Below are positions 1 to 11,343 of a stretch of DNA of 64,000 bases, in pieces. The stretch covers positions 14,144,337-14,208,336 of the forward strand of contig AP026538.1 in assembly GCA_026075535.2 (NCBI GenBank), in the 5' to 3' direction. Under the pieces are notes generated by a model that was not told the DNA's origin, ran no database searches, and saw only the letters and a program-made list of their open reading frames with translations. Numbering within the stretch: position 1 is the first letter of the stretch; each line of letters begins with the position of its first letter. The translations under genes were made by a program, and so were the position numbers. The DNA is from Tricholoma matsutake (lineage: Eukaryota; Basidiomycota; Agaricomycetes; Agaricales; Tricholomataceae).

Positions 1-58
1 ATTCAACATAATAAAATAAAAATGAAATTTTATGAGGTAATGGGGTGGTTTCCTAACA
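1..58 (-). repeat. 5' end of the 3' LTR of element A (cut by window start)
   Basis: The 58 bases match 22133-22190 with about 4 differences and end in CCTAACA on the plus strand, so the LTR begins TGTTAGG on the coding strand. The remaining roughly 650 bp lie outside the window. Confidence 0.85.
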
Positions 59-72
59 TTACCCCCCTTTTA
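59..72 (-). promoter_or_regulatory. Polypurine tract of element A
   Basis: On the minus strand a purine run (AAAAGGGGGGTAA) directly precedes the LTR start TGTTAGG. This is the normal position and composition of the plus-strand primer of an LTR retrotransposon and it fixes the LTR boundary. Confidence 0.8.
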
Positions 73-616
73 TGCCTCGACTTCCAGGTGAGAAAATATT
101 GCATCTGTCCCCTCTGTGAAATTTTGGTAAGGCCAGAATCTCATCTCCTCATACACCATTCTCACAATGCGACACAGAGCATTTGGATAACGTTTAAAGA
201 ATTGGGCAATCATGTTGCGTGCTTGCTTACAATTCTCTTCAGGCTCCCACAAATTATTTTTGTTGGTATAGTTTTTCCACTTTATTAAGAACTCCAATTT
301 GTTCTGTCAAAGCCATGAGTCTAGAATGTCTTCAATTATGTATTCTGGAGCACCTTCTACTATTATCGGAGGTTGCAGAGTAGTTTGTTGGCCAGGAATA
401 GTGGGTGGGCAGTAAGGGCATAGGCCGGATACATTAATCTCAGGATCAATCTTGAATAATTGGGGTAATTTTAGCACTACTGCATTAGGCAAGATCACTT
501 TAGAGATTGCATATGGGCCAACTTGTTTCTCCGTAAGTTTCCTTGAAGGTTGTGGAATATTCAGGTCCTTGGTACTTAACCACACCAAGTCACCAACTTT
601 GTACTCTGGAGCGCAT
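70..616 (-). pseudogene. Element A pol 3' end: integrase C-terminal domain and chromodomain
   Basis: Minus-strand reading from 616 gives a PEYKVGDLVWLSTKDL block, then RKLTEKQVGPYAISKV, typical of the SH3-like C-terminal part of chromovirus integrases, followed by PEYIIEDILDSWL and a chromodomain (EFLIKWKNYTNKNNLWEPEEN). A TGA at about 304-306 falls between DSWL and QNKLEFLIKW where relatives have arginine. The chromodomain directs integration by binding modified histone tails in known chromoviruses. The 5' part of the gene continues at 14345, beyond element B. Confidence 0.85.
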
Positions 617-1323
617 TGTCAAGAACCGTTCCTCGCCCAATTGGAACCTGCATCCATCCGACTCTTTCCCACACGTTGAACATGACTTTTGTCTATGCCT
701 CCCGATTTTGTTCCCAGCCACCTTGCACTGCCCACACTGCTGTGCATCAGGCTGCCTTGTACAGCATCCACAGCTGCCTTTCCAAGGCTGCCATCTCTAT
801 TGCAAATTCGACTATGGATTCCTGTGCGGCTCCCATAGGTAATTTATCTACACAGTCAAGACACTGCTGCAGTCTTCATTCCTGTTCCGCATTATTCCGG
901 ACTACAGTATTTAAGCTTAGTTAGTTTCACCTTGTATTCCTCAGTTCGTATATCGACATAGACTCGACTTTACCCTGCCAATCTAAAAACCTCCTTCTAC
1001 TCCAACCCCTGTCCTCTAAGAGTCTGAACTACATTCGACTCAACCTCTAGTCTCCCTCCAAAGTTCTAGTCTCATCTGAACTCAACCTAAGTCCCTCCGT
1101 ACTCCTCCCCGCATTTACCTGCACTTTCCCGCTCCTACCTCTAAACCCTCGACTTGAAATTAGGACACCAGACGAGGTGAAGGGCGCAGCTTCTTACAAG
1201 CTGAAGCCAAGTCCTTTCCATTCCCCCTCCTGCAGAATCTGCATCGACCCGACAATCTCCCGCTATCATCACCCACAGTGTCCGGATGGATTCCAAAGTG
1301 GCCTCTAGGATCAGTTCTTAACA
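617..1323 (+). repeat. 5' LTR of element B
   Basis: 707 bp, TG...CA, nearly the same as 13638-14344. A TATA-like box TATTTAAG lies at 908-915; about 35 bp downstream, 943-953 (AGTTCGTATAT) is the segment complementary to the putative primer site. U3 is therefore about 617-940. Differences from the 3' copy are almost all C/T or G/A, many at CpG. Confidence 0.93.
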
Positions 1324-1325
1324 GT

Positions 1326-1336
1326 ATATCTGAACT
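1326..1336 (+). promoter_or_regulatory. Putative self-priming site (PBS) of element B
   Basis: Two bases after the 5' LTR, ATATCTGAACT is the reverse complement, with one mismatch, of AGTTCATATAT at 13964-13974 in the 3' LTR (two mismatches to the 5' LTR copy). The LTR segment lies where transcription should start below the TATA-like box. No tRNA-type TGG primer site is evident. Self-priming by the mRNA 5' end is established for Tf1 and relatives; applying it here is inference. Confidence 0.5.
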
Positions 1337-1360
1337 CACACTTCACTCGTCTCTTCTCCT

Positions 1361-2740
1361 ATGACCCCAACTGAAACTTGCCAGCACACAACCAGAAACT
1401 CTCATTGCGCCGGTACCATTCCAGGGATCTCTGCAATCCAGCAATCCACACTTCCTAGCCCACGAGCTGCCTCAACATTCGGAGTAACTTCCAGACCTTC
1501 CAACATTTTCCGACAAATCAGTTTCAGAGCCCCATCAATCAGTGCAAACCTCATGTCTACTCAAGCTCAACAATCTCCCGTGAATCTGGAAGAACCCCAA
1601 CCCACGACTCCCCTTGAGTACGTAGGGGGCATCAACCAGCCTGAACCCTATGGGTTGGAAGATCGTGGTCTAGAGGACAGACCTCCCAGCAGACCCGACA
1701 ACCCTAGTGGTCCAGATGGCCCTGGGGGTGACCCCGATCCCAATGATCCTGATGATCAACCTCCCATGGGGGGAAACCCTGATCCAGTGGATAGGTTCAT
1801 AGATGTTCTTTACAACCTCTCGGAGAGTATCCGCACCCTCCGACAAAATAATGCACCCAAGACCGAGAAAATCAAAGTTCGCGACCCCGACACCTTCAAT
1901 GGCTCCAACCCAAAGAAACTTAGAGACTTCCTAGTCTTGTGTAACCTTCATTTCCATGACCATCCACACATATTTTCTTCTGATGAGAAAAAGATCATAT
2001 TTATCCTTTCTTATCTCAAGGGATCAGCTCTCAGCTGGTTTGAGCCCGGTCTTAACGACCCGACCGATTCTGCACACTGGATGTGGGATTATGAGGCTTT
2101 TCTCACTGAACTAGAGAGTAACTTCGGCCCACACAACCCGCTCGGGGATGCAGAAAAAGCTCTTTCTGAATTAGCAATGAAGAAAAGTGGTCGCATCACA
2201 AAGTATAACGTTGACTTTTGGGAATTAGCTTCTAGGGTCAACTGGAATGAGGCAGCCCTCTGTGACCGCTATTTCTGCGGTCTTCCACTCCGACTTCATA
2301 TAGAAGTCCTTCGGGGTGGTAAACCCAACACCCTTGCAGGACTGCGCTTGAAAGCGCAGGACTGTGACAATATCTACTGGATGCAGGAAGATGAAACCCG
2401 GTTTGAAACTAAGAATTCTGGGAACTCTTCTAACCCTGTCAAGAAGGACACCCCCAAAGGTTCCTCCCAGTCCACCAATCAATCCTCGTCAAGCTCTCCT
2501 CGGGGAAACTCCTCCAACCAGCAGCCCTCCATGACAAAGAACACTTCCAAGTTGTCCATCTCCGACAAGTTGGGGAAGAATGGCAAACTTACTGCCGATG
2601 AATGAGAACGTTGCATGTGGGAAAGACTTTGCCTCTACTGTGGTGAAGAAGGGCACGTAGCAGGAAACTGCCCGAAGTCTAAAGCCACAAAAGCCCGCAC
2701 ATCCACTGTGATTCCTGATTCTGCGGACTCGGAAAAATAG
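1361..2740 (+). pseudogene. Element B gag (capsid/nucleocapsid), one internal TGA
   Basis: The start at 1361 lies 37 bp below the LTR. Residues 1-110 are Pro/Ser/Asp-rich low complexity; about 165-330 form a Ty3-type capsid (KFRDFL-like block KKLRDFLVLC, then SALSWFEPGL). TGA at 2603-2605 interrupts LTADE*ERCMWERL, just before a CCHC zinc knuckle (CLYCGEEGHVAGNC) that continues in the same frame to TAG 2738-2740. Pol continues in the -1 frame through the A-run GGAAAAATAG at about 2731-2740, which could be a programmed -1 slip; this is inferred. The first stop fits CGA to TGA decay. Confidence 0.85.
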
Positions 2741-5295
2741 TCTGCAACCCTCAGGATACAGCCATAGGGGCTGGGGGTTGCATTGACCTTACCCACTTGG
2801 CTGCCTACGTTTGTCTCAATGCATCCACTCTTTCCGACCCTCACTCCTTAACCATTCTTTTAACCTTCCCCGAATCTTCTGCCCCTTTCCGAACCCTTAT
2901 CGACTCTGGCTCCTCCCACTGCTTCCTTGACTCCTCTTTCGTGTTGAATAACCAACTCAGCATGGAATCCATTAACCCGATTGGTTTACGACTCTTTGAT
3001 GGAACTTGCAACTCCACCATAACTCAGATTGTCAAACTTCCGGTCACCTTCCCTGCCGGTGAAGTATTCAATTTGTCATTTTATGTAACCTCACTCGACT
3101 CTTCCTGTTCCACCGTACTCAGTCATAACTGGCTGAAGCAATACAATCCGTTGATTGACTGGTCTTCAAGCCAACTCACTTTCCGCTCTGCAGATCATAG
3201 AGGTCCAGCACCCCTGATGTCACCTTTGTCCCCGAATCTTCCGGTAGAAATCCTCAACTCTTCCGCACTTTCCAAATCCCCCATTCCTCCTAAGTTTACA
3301 CCTCCTGACATCTCCTTCATCAACGCTGCCACTTATGCGCGTGCTAGCAAACTTCCTGGGGCAGTAGCTTTTCAGATGACCTTCACTCCAGAAGGGTTAT
3401 CTGCCTGCTCCGCCCATTCCGCTAACTCTTCTGACCTTTCCGAGATTCCGCCTGAGTATCACAAATTTGCTGATGTCTTTAATAAGACTAAAGCGGATAC
3501 CCTTCCTCTGCATCGGTCTTATGACCTCAAGATAGAGACAGAAGACAATACTCCTCCACCTCTGGGCTGAATGTATTCTCTCTCCCCCTCTGAACTAGAA
3601 GCCTTATGAGTCTTTATTGACAAAAACGTCTGCTCAGGTTTCATCCACCCATCCAAGTCGCTGCATGGCGCCCCTATTCTCTTTGTCAAGAAGAAGGACA
3701 GTAGTCTCTGACTTTGTGTCGACTACCGAGGACTTAACCGTCTTACAAAGAAAGACCGCTACCCACTTCCTCTCATTTCCAACCTACTTGACTCTCCCCA
3801 CAAAGCCCGCTTGTTCACCAAAATAGACTTGTGGCACGCTTATCACCTAGTCCACATCGCTGATGGTGATGAGTGGAAAACTACTTTCCACACCTGCTAC
3901 GGATCCTTCGAGTGGTTGGTGGTTCCCTTTGGGCTCACTAATGCACCCGCAGCTTTCCAGTGGTTTATGAATGACATCTTCAGCGACATGCTGGATGTTT
4001 GTGTCATCGTATACCTCGACGACATCCTAATCTATTCCGATGACAAGTCCCAGCACGGGGATCACGTCAAAGAAGTCCTCCGCCGTCTCCAGAAAAATGG
4101 ACTTTACGCCTCCCCACAGAAATGTGAGTTCCACAAAGACACCATTGAATATTTGGGTTTCATCCTTTCACCAGATGGACTGCAGATGTACAAGGATAAA
4201 GTCAAAACCATGCTTGACTGGCCTGAGCCTAGGAAAGTTAAGGACATTCAATCCTTCTTAGGCTTTTGCAACTTTTACCGCCACTTCATTAACGGCTATT
4301 CAGACATTGTCATCCCACTCACCTGCTTGATGCGGAAATCCGCATCATGGGACTTCAACAAGAAGTGCTGTGATGCTTTTGAAAATCTCAAACAAGAATT
4401 CACCCATGCCCACATCTTAACACAATGGGTACCTGACTCACAGATGGTACTCGAAACCGACGCTTCCAACTATGCCCTAGCCACTATCCTTTCGGTTTAC
4501 ACTGCGGATGGAAAAATCCATCTGGTCGCTTTTTATTCCCGCTCCTTCAATCCCACTGAACTAAATTACGACACCCATGATAAGGAACTCTTGGCCATTT
4601 TTGAAGCTTTCAAACACTGGTGGCAGTATTTCGAGGGTTCCGCAAACCCGGTTGATGTGGTCACCGACCACAAAAATCTTGAGTACTTCAGCACTACCAA
4701 GTTGCTCACCCACCGCCAGGCCCGTTGGTCAGAGTACCTTTCCCAGTTCAATCTCATCATCCACTTCTGCCCCGGAAAACTAGGGGCCAAGCCAGACGCA
4801 CTCACTAGATGTTGGGACGTCTACTGCAAAGGGGGAAATAGCGACTTCGCCTCCATAAACCCAACCAACTTCCGACCTGTATTCACACAGGAACAGCTCA
4901 CCTCTTCCCTCCATGCCACCTATTTCACCACACCTGTCCTTCGACAGGCAGTAATCATGGATGTTGAGAAACTTCACCATGACATCCGCACCTCCCTACC
5001 CCTTGACCCCTTTTCATCTGCACATCTTCTGACACCTACCGACCCCAACTGGACCATAGATGAGGCAGGTCTTCTCCGCCACTTTGACCAGATTTATGTT
5101 CCGGACATCACGGATCTTCGCCTCAAAGTCCTTCAGTTCAAACACAATCACATCCTTTCTGGCCACTTCGGACAAAACAAAACCCAGCAGCTTGTCTGCT
5201 GGGAATATGTCTGGCCAAACCTCCACACCTTTGTTCAAGAATTCTGCAAATCCTGTACCACTTGCAAACGATCCAAATCACCCCGACACAAGCCC
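2741..5295 (+). pseudogene. Element B pol, 5' part: protease, RT, RNase H, integrase zinc domain
   Basis: The frame is open from about 2731. The aspartic protease motif is LIDSGSSHCFLDSS near 2908. RT begins about 3570 and keeps the YLDDILIY catalytic block (near 4012); RNase H (TDHKNLEYF) and the HHCC integrase zinc domain (HNHILSGHFG...CKSCTTCKRSK) follow. TGA stops at 3568, about 3607 and about 3706 sit at PLG*MYSLSP, EAL*VFID and SSL*LCVDYRG, each where relatives carry arginine. The reading frame is otherwise uninterrupted to RHKPY at 5298, where element C is inserted. Confidence 0.9.
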
Positions 5296-5721
5296 TATAA
5301 GGGCAACCTAAGCCTCTAGCAAAGGGAAATCCGAAGTTAAAATTATACTACATAATACAGGCATTGGGGGCGCACCTAGCAAAGGGAAATCCGAAGAGAA
5401 AACTCTAAGGATCCCCTTGCTGATGCCCAGTATATGTGAAGACGACAAAAATCAAATATAACCTAAAAATAGAAAAAGGCGGAGATAGGCGGATCAAGGC
5501 CGCCGAATGACATCATACCAAGGGGTATGTGTCGGAAGGGGTACTCCGCCTCTAAATATAAAAGTGTCAACATATACAAACATGATAGCAAGGGAAAATT
5601 AGTAATAAAATCCGGAAAAATCATAGAAAATGAAGAATAGAAGGAAATGAGGTGGGGAAAAATATGGGACGAACATAAAAAATAGGAAAAACACACAGGG
5701 CACCCCCCTAGTCCCCTTACA
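5296..5721 (-). repeat. 3' LTR of element C
   Basis: 426 bp. On the coding strand it starts TGTAAGGGGACTAGG and ends CCTTATA, so the canonical CA end is TA in both copies. It contains a 21-bp direct repeat (starting CTAGCAAAGGG at about 5315 and 5377). The antisense-looking 77-codon frame at 5463-5696 is a chance frame present in both LTRs. Confidence 0.95.
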
Positions 5722-5735
5722 TCACCCCCTCTCTA
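5722..5735 (-). promoter_or_regulatory. Polypurine tract of element C
   Basis: Minus-strand AGAGAGGGGGTGA abuts the LTR start TGTAAGG and overlaps the end of the pol frame. Confidence 0.8.
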
Positions 5736-8700
5736 AGATGCATCGCCCCGATGCATTCGAAATCGTATACGACCAAAGTCCGTGGCTTGAATGCGACGCG
5801 GTGCAGCAGTGTGCCGTCGGTGGAATTCCTTGATTAACCGAGGGGCATTTACATCAGACTCTTCGACCCATGAGTTCTCCTCATACCCATAACCCTTCCA
5901 ATGTACCAAATACTGGAGTTTTCCTCGACGCAAACGGCTGTCCAAGATTGACTCGACTTCATATTGGGGTTCTCCCTCGATCACTGTAGGTGGTGGTGGT
6001 GGGTGTGAATGGCGTCCCGGGAACGGATCTGGGGGAGCTGGAAGCAATTTGACGACATGGAAGACGGGATGGAGTCTGGACATGGAGGCTGGGAGGCGTA
6101 GACGATAGGCATGTGTTCCAATGCACTTGACAATGGGGAAAGGTCCCAAGAAGCGATGGGCGAGTTTCTTGGATGGACGTGTAGTGGAGATGTCACTGGA
6201 GTCAAGATAAACTCGATCACCAACCTTGTACTGAGGGGTTGGGGAGTGGCGCTGGTTGTAAAATCGCGCCATGTCGTCCTTCGCCTTTGCTAAGGCTGCC
6301 CTTGCCTCCTCCAAGCTATCCCTCATGCGTTCTGTGAACTCATTCACTGTCTCGATGTGTGAGGGAGTTTGGCGAGGTTCAAATCCCATGCGTGGATGTC
6401 GTCCAGTGTCTAAGAGGAAAGGGGTCTGTTGAGTGGAAGCATGGACATGGTTGTTGTATCCGAACTCGGCCAAAGGAAGGAGGTCATCCCAATCGTCCTG
6501 GCGTTCATTGACAAAGAGGCGGATGTACTGCTCTAGTTCCTGGTTGACTCGCTCCGTCTGGCCATCAGTTTGTGGGTGATAAGCAGTTGAAGCGAGGAGT
6601 TTGATCCCCAGGAGTCGGTACAGCTCACGAGTGAACTCTGCCATGAACTGAGGGCCACGATCCGAGAGGAAGGCACCAGGAAGTCCATGTAACTTCCACA
6701 CGTGGTGGAGGTAGAGTCGAGCGGCACCTAGGGCACTGACAGTGGTGTGAGTGGGAATGAAGTGAGCGCGTTTTCCCACTGAGTCAACTGTGCACATCAC
6801 CGCATCAAACCCATTTGACTCTGGCAATTCCACCACAAAGTCGACGCTGACGACATCCCAACGACTCTCTGGAACAGGAAGAGGGTGTAGCTCACCAATA
6901 GGCTTGCGACGAGGGACCTTGGTGCGTAAGCAAAGGTCACAAGTGCGACAATACTGACCAATGAGCCGTGACATTTGTGGCCACCAATAGTTCCGTGAGG
7001 TGAGCTCCAAGGTCTTCCAGCGTCCGGGGTGGCCAGCAATCTGTGAGTCATGGTGTTGGGATATGATGCGCCGGCGAAGGTCTGGGTCATTGGGAACATA
7101 GATGCGATCCCTGAAATACAACAAGTCCTCCTTTTCAGCCCACTCTGCCGCACGTAAGGAAAGGGTCGATCCCTTCCTCAGTTCTTTAACAGCTCGGGCG
7201 ACAACATCCTCATGTAAACCGCTACGGTTTGCGCGACGAATGTCACGTAGAATGTCCCGCTCCTCGCCCTGGGGTACGATGCCTTCCAGTGCCCGAATGG
7301 TGAACAGGTCTGGCTGCAACAGCACAATGTTTTGGTTGTCACCGCTGCCATCCCCATGGTCTGCACGTCGGGATAGGGCATCGGTCTTCCCCATGCTGCG
7401 ACCCGGACGGTGGTGCAAGGAGAAGTCGAATCTAGATAGATACAGGGACCAACGAGCTTGACGACGGTTCAATTTCTTGGCCGTCATGAAGTACTCGAGG
7501 TTCTTGTGATCCGTCCAAATTTCCACCTTGTGTTGGGCACCCTCGAGGAAGTGTCGCCACTCCTCAAGCGCACGCATTATCGCCAACATCTCCTTGTCGT
7601 GGATCTCGTAGTTTCTCTCTACAGCACTAAGGCTTTTGGAGTAGAACGCAACAGGATGCCACTTCTGGTCCTCCGGAGACTGCTGAGACAACACAGCGCC
7701 CGTCGCAAAGTCAGAACTGTCGGCTTCTACACGAAAAGGACGCGAATCGTCAGCAAAGGTAAGGATCGGAGCGGAAGTGACCATCTCCTTAAGCTTTTCG
7801 AACGCCTCCTGTTGTGCATTATCCCACCTCCATGCCTCCTTTCCTGTCAAGTCGAACAGCGGTCGTGCATGATGTGAGAAATCCTTGATAAAACGCCGAT
7901 AAAAATTAATGAAGCCCAGGAAAGACTGCACCTCCTTCTTGTTCGTGGGTGTAGGCCAAGCTGTGACCCCATTTACCTTGATAGGATCCATCTCCACTTG
8001 ACCCTCCGAGATAATCAGGCCGAGGTACTCGATCTTGGTCCTTTCGAACTCGCATTTGTCCTGACGAAGGTAGAGTTTGTACCGTCGAAGTCGCTCTAGG
8101 ACGAGGCGCGTGATGCGACGGTGCTCTTCAACCGTGCGAGTGAAGATGAGGATGTCGTCGAGATAGATGCAGACAACGCCTTCGAGGATGAGGTCATGGA
8201 AGATGTCGTTCATCATGGTCTGAAAGGTGGCAGGGCTATTAGTAAGGCCAAAGAACATGACAAGCGGTTCAAAAAGACCACGGTTGGTACGAAAGGCTGC
8301 CTTCCACTCATCTCCCTCCTTTATCCTCACATTATTATAGCCCCAACGGACATCGAGCTTGGTGAAGTATCGGGCTCCACGGAGCTGGTTTTACGAGTTC
8401 GGAGATGAGGGGTAGTGGGTAGCGATTTTTGACCGTGATGTTGTTGAGTCTTCTGTAGTCTTGAACCGGTCGAAGTGAGCCATCCTTCTTCTTGACAAAG
8501 AAAAAGGGAGAGGCCATGGGTGACTTCGATGGTCGAATACGTCCAGAGGCCAGGTGCTCGTCGATGAACTGGTCAAGCTGCCGTTGTTCCTCCGGAGAGA
8601 GAGGATAGACCTTGCAGGATGAAGGGGTTGCGCCGGGGGTGAGTTCGATCGCGTGATCCCATGGCTTACGCGCAGGAAGAGAGTCGAATGACTCCTTGGA

Positions 8701-9636
8701 GAACACGTCTTCAAACTCATGGAGATGAGGGAGTAAGGAGTTAGTAGAGGATTTAGCAGCGTTGTTTTTGTGGAAGGCCTCGGCGAGGCGTTGGGATATG
8801 TTTGATGTGGCACACACCTCATGCGATGAGCGAATCGCAGTGTAGAAGATCCGATCACCCTCCTCCACTTCCTCTGGGTCCTCATCATCATCATCCGAGT
8901 CCGGCATTAGATCAGGAACCCCTTCCAATTCCACTTCAGGTATAGGCAGGGGTCCAGCACGACACTTCTGAGTTCGTCGTATTGCCGCCTTCTGTCCACG
9001 ACGTTCTTGCCTGGCTTCTGTGAAACACGTCCGACAGCGGGATGGACATCGGCTCATGGTAACCTCCCCGGTGCGCCAGTCGACCTCTGGGTTATGGTCT
9101 CGAAGCCATGGATATCCCAAAATCACCTTTTGCTTTCCTAATTGAGTGACAGCAAAAGGGGCACGCTCACTATGATCTTTGTAACGGAGAACCAGGTCTG
9201 CAACCTCTCGGATGGCACCAGCTTCATTTGGGGATCCATCCACGTTATATACAGGTATCGGACGTGAGAGTGAGCGAGTATTTAGACGATGTTGTTGTAC
9301 CAGATGGGAATCGATGAAGAGACCAGTCGCACCAGAGTCCAGGAGCGCAGAAACACCGAGTATCTGTCCAGTGTCGGTCGTCTGCAGTTCGATGGCTAGG
9401 TTTAAGGAATGTGCAGAGGGAGTGGATGCCACAATATACTTGCGTGGTAGTTTACGCTCCCATGATTTAATTTTGGGACGTGGAGTAGAAGGAGAGATGG
9501 GGAGAGCAGGTACGTCTTTAGCCAACTTCGAAGGGTCAGAGAGGGGAGCAGTCACAGAAATGGATTCATTCTCCAGGGATTCAACTGACAAGACTTCAAA
9601 GCGGTTATGGACAGGCAGTGAGGGCGTACGATTCAC
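5733..9636 (-). CDS. Element C pol polyprotein (PR-RT-RH-IN-chromodomain), single frameshift
   Basis: The 5' frame (9636-8335) holds the protease (LLDSGATGLFIDS) and the RT fingers ([20 protein letters not shown]). The 3' frame (8330-5733, 865 codons) holds RT (VCIYLDDILIF), RNase H (TDHKNLEYF), the HHCC zinc domain (HHDSQIAGHPGRWK...CRTCDLC), the integrase DDE core (CTVDSVGK; FLSDRGPQF; DGQTERVNQELEQY), the SH3-like C-terminal domain and a chromodomain (YLVHWKGYGYEENSWV). The frames are separated by one extra T in the plus-strand run 8389-8392; with three T the protein reads through ELVNQLRGARYFTKLD. The start overlaps gag by a few bases in the -1 frame. The lesion could be a real mutation or a homopolymer error. 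Confidence 0.93.
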
Positions 9637-10751
9637 TCGCTGCGAATAGGAAAATCCTGCTCCTCTACAACTTCCAGCTTAACCTCCTCTGCAACTTGAT
9701 CCTTCGCTTCCTCAACATCTACAAGTGCCAACAGATCTTGCAGGAGTTCGTCTCGTCCCTCGGGGGTGAGCATGCGGATATCCTGACGATGGGGACACGC
9801 TCCAGCCCTGTGTCCAGGTTCCCCACAACGGTAGCAGAGATCCAACTTACGTGCACGGCTGTGGGCTGCATCAACATCCATTGGTACTGGGATATTGACG
9901 GCTGGTGTGGGAGTTTGACGAGCAGGAATGGGGTTAGGGCGGGGGAGGCTTCGATTGAAGGTGTAGGGTGTATGAGTGGTAGTTGGAGCACGGAATGCAG
10001 CATTAAACGCTGCATTTGTGAGTCGGTTCTCGTCACAGAGTGAAGCAGCTTCATACCAAGCAAGGATATCATCGTCCGCTGGGCGCCCTTCCAACATCTG
10101 TGCAATCTGGTCCTGAATTTCTCGGTTGAGCCCCCGTCGGAACTTCACCACCACTGGTAACCCACTCCCATACCCTGCCATGTCCACCAAATCCTTGAAC
10201 TCATCGATATAGTCGTCCACGGATCGACGTCCCTGGTGGTAAGTGGATGACTCAAGTCGTGTCACTGCTCGGTGGCGTTCATTGAGGGGGCAGAAGTGGC
10301 GTACGAACTCAGCTCGAAAGTCCCCCCAAGTGGAGAAAGGTAGAGAACCGAGTTCTTTAGTTTGACGTAGGATACGGTCCACATAGAGATAGGCGCGTTC
10401 AGATTTCATGTATGTGAAGGCCCAATAAATTTTTGCAGCCTCATCGACGAATTGATGCGACTGGAGACTAATGTATAACTCACAGGAATTAAGGAATGCA
10501 CGTCCCTGCGCACGTGCACCATTAAATTCGGCGGGGGGGGACGGTTTGATCTGGGCACGTTCCTTAGTGGACGCGTTTGGCAAAACATCGTTGTTGGGTG
10601 CGCTTGGAGTCGTGAAGGGGGAACTATTAGTCGTAGGGTTAGCCTGGAGGGTCCTAACGAAGTTTTCAATCGTAGATTTAAGCGAGTCGATTTGCGCGCG
10701 CATTCCGGAAACGTCGCTTTCAAGCGCGTCGAAGCGTTCTGATGCGTCCAT
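9633..10751 (-). CDS. Element C gag polyprotein
   Basis: 372 residues, intact, starting MDASERFDALESDVSGMRAQ. Residues 1-45 look like a short coiled coil, about 90-250 are the Ty3-type capsid (YWAFTYMKSERAYLYVDRIL; TWGDFRAEFVRHF), and about 300-320 a CCHC knuckle (LCYRCGEPGHRAGACP). The stop overlaps the pol frame (-1) by four bases, so Pol is probably made by frameshifting or re-initiation, though I see no canonical slippery heptamer. Confidence 0.92.
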   Translation of the reverse strand: MDASERFDALESDVSGMRAQIDSLKSTIENFVRTLQANPTTNSSPFTTPSAPNNDVLPNASTKERAQIKPSPPAEFNGARAQGRAFLNSCELYISLQSHQFVDEAAKIYWAFTYMKSERAYLYVDRILRQTKELGSLPFSTWGDFRAEFVRHFCPLNERHRAVTRLESSTYHQGRRSVDDYIDEFKDLVDMAGYGSGLPVVVKFRRGLNREIQDQIAQMLEGRPADDDILAWYEAASLCDENRLTNAAFNAAFRAPTTTHTPYTFNRSLPRPNPIPARQTPTPAVNIPVPMDVDAAHSRARKLDLCYRCGEPGHRAGACPHRQDIRMLTPEGRDELLQDLLALVDVEEAKDQVAEEVKLEVVEEQDFPIRSE

Positions 10752-10905
10752 GTCGCTAGGGAGCGCGTTTGGCGAAAATGGCGGCGCAATAAAGGCGAGA
10801 GTATCTGGAACGGTGTGTAGGGACTCTGTGGAGCTTTGGGAAGCGTCGTCCAGTCCGTACCTGCCTATTTTGGGCAGCGCGTTCGCGATTTTCGGGCCTT
10901 AGGGG

Positions 10906-10915
10906 AGAGTTTTCT
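10906..10915 (-). promoter_or_regulatory. Putative self-priming site (PBS) of element C
   Basis: On the minus strand AGAAAACTCT begins two bases after the LTR end. It is perfectly complementary over 10 nt to AGAGTTTTCT inside the LTR (plus-strand 11019-11028), about 27-30 bp below a TATA-like ATATAC (11053-11058). Confidence 0.55.
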
Positions 10916-10917
10916 AC

Positions 10918-11343
10918 TATAAGGGCAACCTAAGCCTCTAGCAAAGGGAAATCCGAAGTTAAAATTATACTACATAATACAGGCATTGGGGGCGCACCTA
11001 GCAAAGGGAAATCCGAAGAGAAAACTCTAAGGATCCCCTTGCTGATGCCCAGTATATGTGAAGACGACAAAAATCAAATATAACCTAAAAATAGAAAAAG
11101 GCGGAGATAGGCGGATCAAGGCCGCCGAATGACATCATACCAAGGGGTATGTGTCGGAAGGGGTACTCCGCCTCTAAATATAAAAGTGTCAACATATACA
11201 AACATGATAGCAAGGGAAAATTAGTAATAAAATCCGGAAAAATCATAGAAAATGAAGAATAGAAGGAAATGAGGTGGGGAAAAATATGGGACGAACATAA
11301 AAAATAGGAAAAACACACAGGGCACCCCCCTAGTCCCCTTACA
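10918..11343 (-). repeat. 5' LTR of element C
   Basis: 426 bp, identical by eye to 5296-5721. The TATA-like box is near 11053-11058 and the probable transcription start near 11028, leaving an R-U5 of about 110 nt. Confidence 0.95.

Larger units (their letters stand above)
5296..11343 (-). mobile_element. Element C: young, nearly intact Ty3/gypsy chromovirus inside B
   Basis: Two 426-bp LTRs (5296-5721 and 10918-11343) that look identical base for base, flanked by perfect 5-bp duplications AGCCC (5291-5295 and 11344-11348). Gag and pol are full length with all catalytic residues present; the only visible lesion is one extra base in a T-run at 8389-8392. No TGA decay is present, unlike every other gypsy element here. 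The identical LTRs and near-intact genes make it the most recent insertion in the window, and its family may still be active. Confidence 0.96.

Noticed and set aside
5463..5696. 77-codon minus-strand frame repeated exactly at 11085-11318, possible duplicated gene
   Set aside because: Both copies lie wholly within the two identical LTRs of element C; the duplication is the LTR and the frame shows no gene features.
7458..8408. Several plus-strand frames of 95-139 codons opposite element C pol
   Set aside because: Shadows of the conserved minus-strand pol gene; unlike the antisense genes of B and E they overlap catalytic domains and have no independent features.
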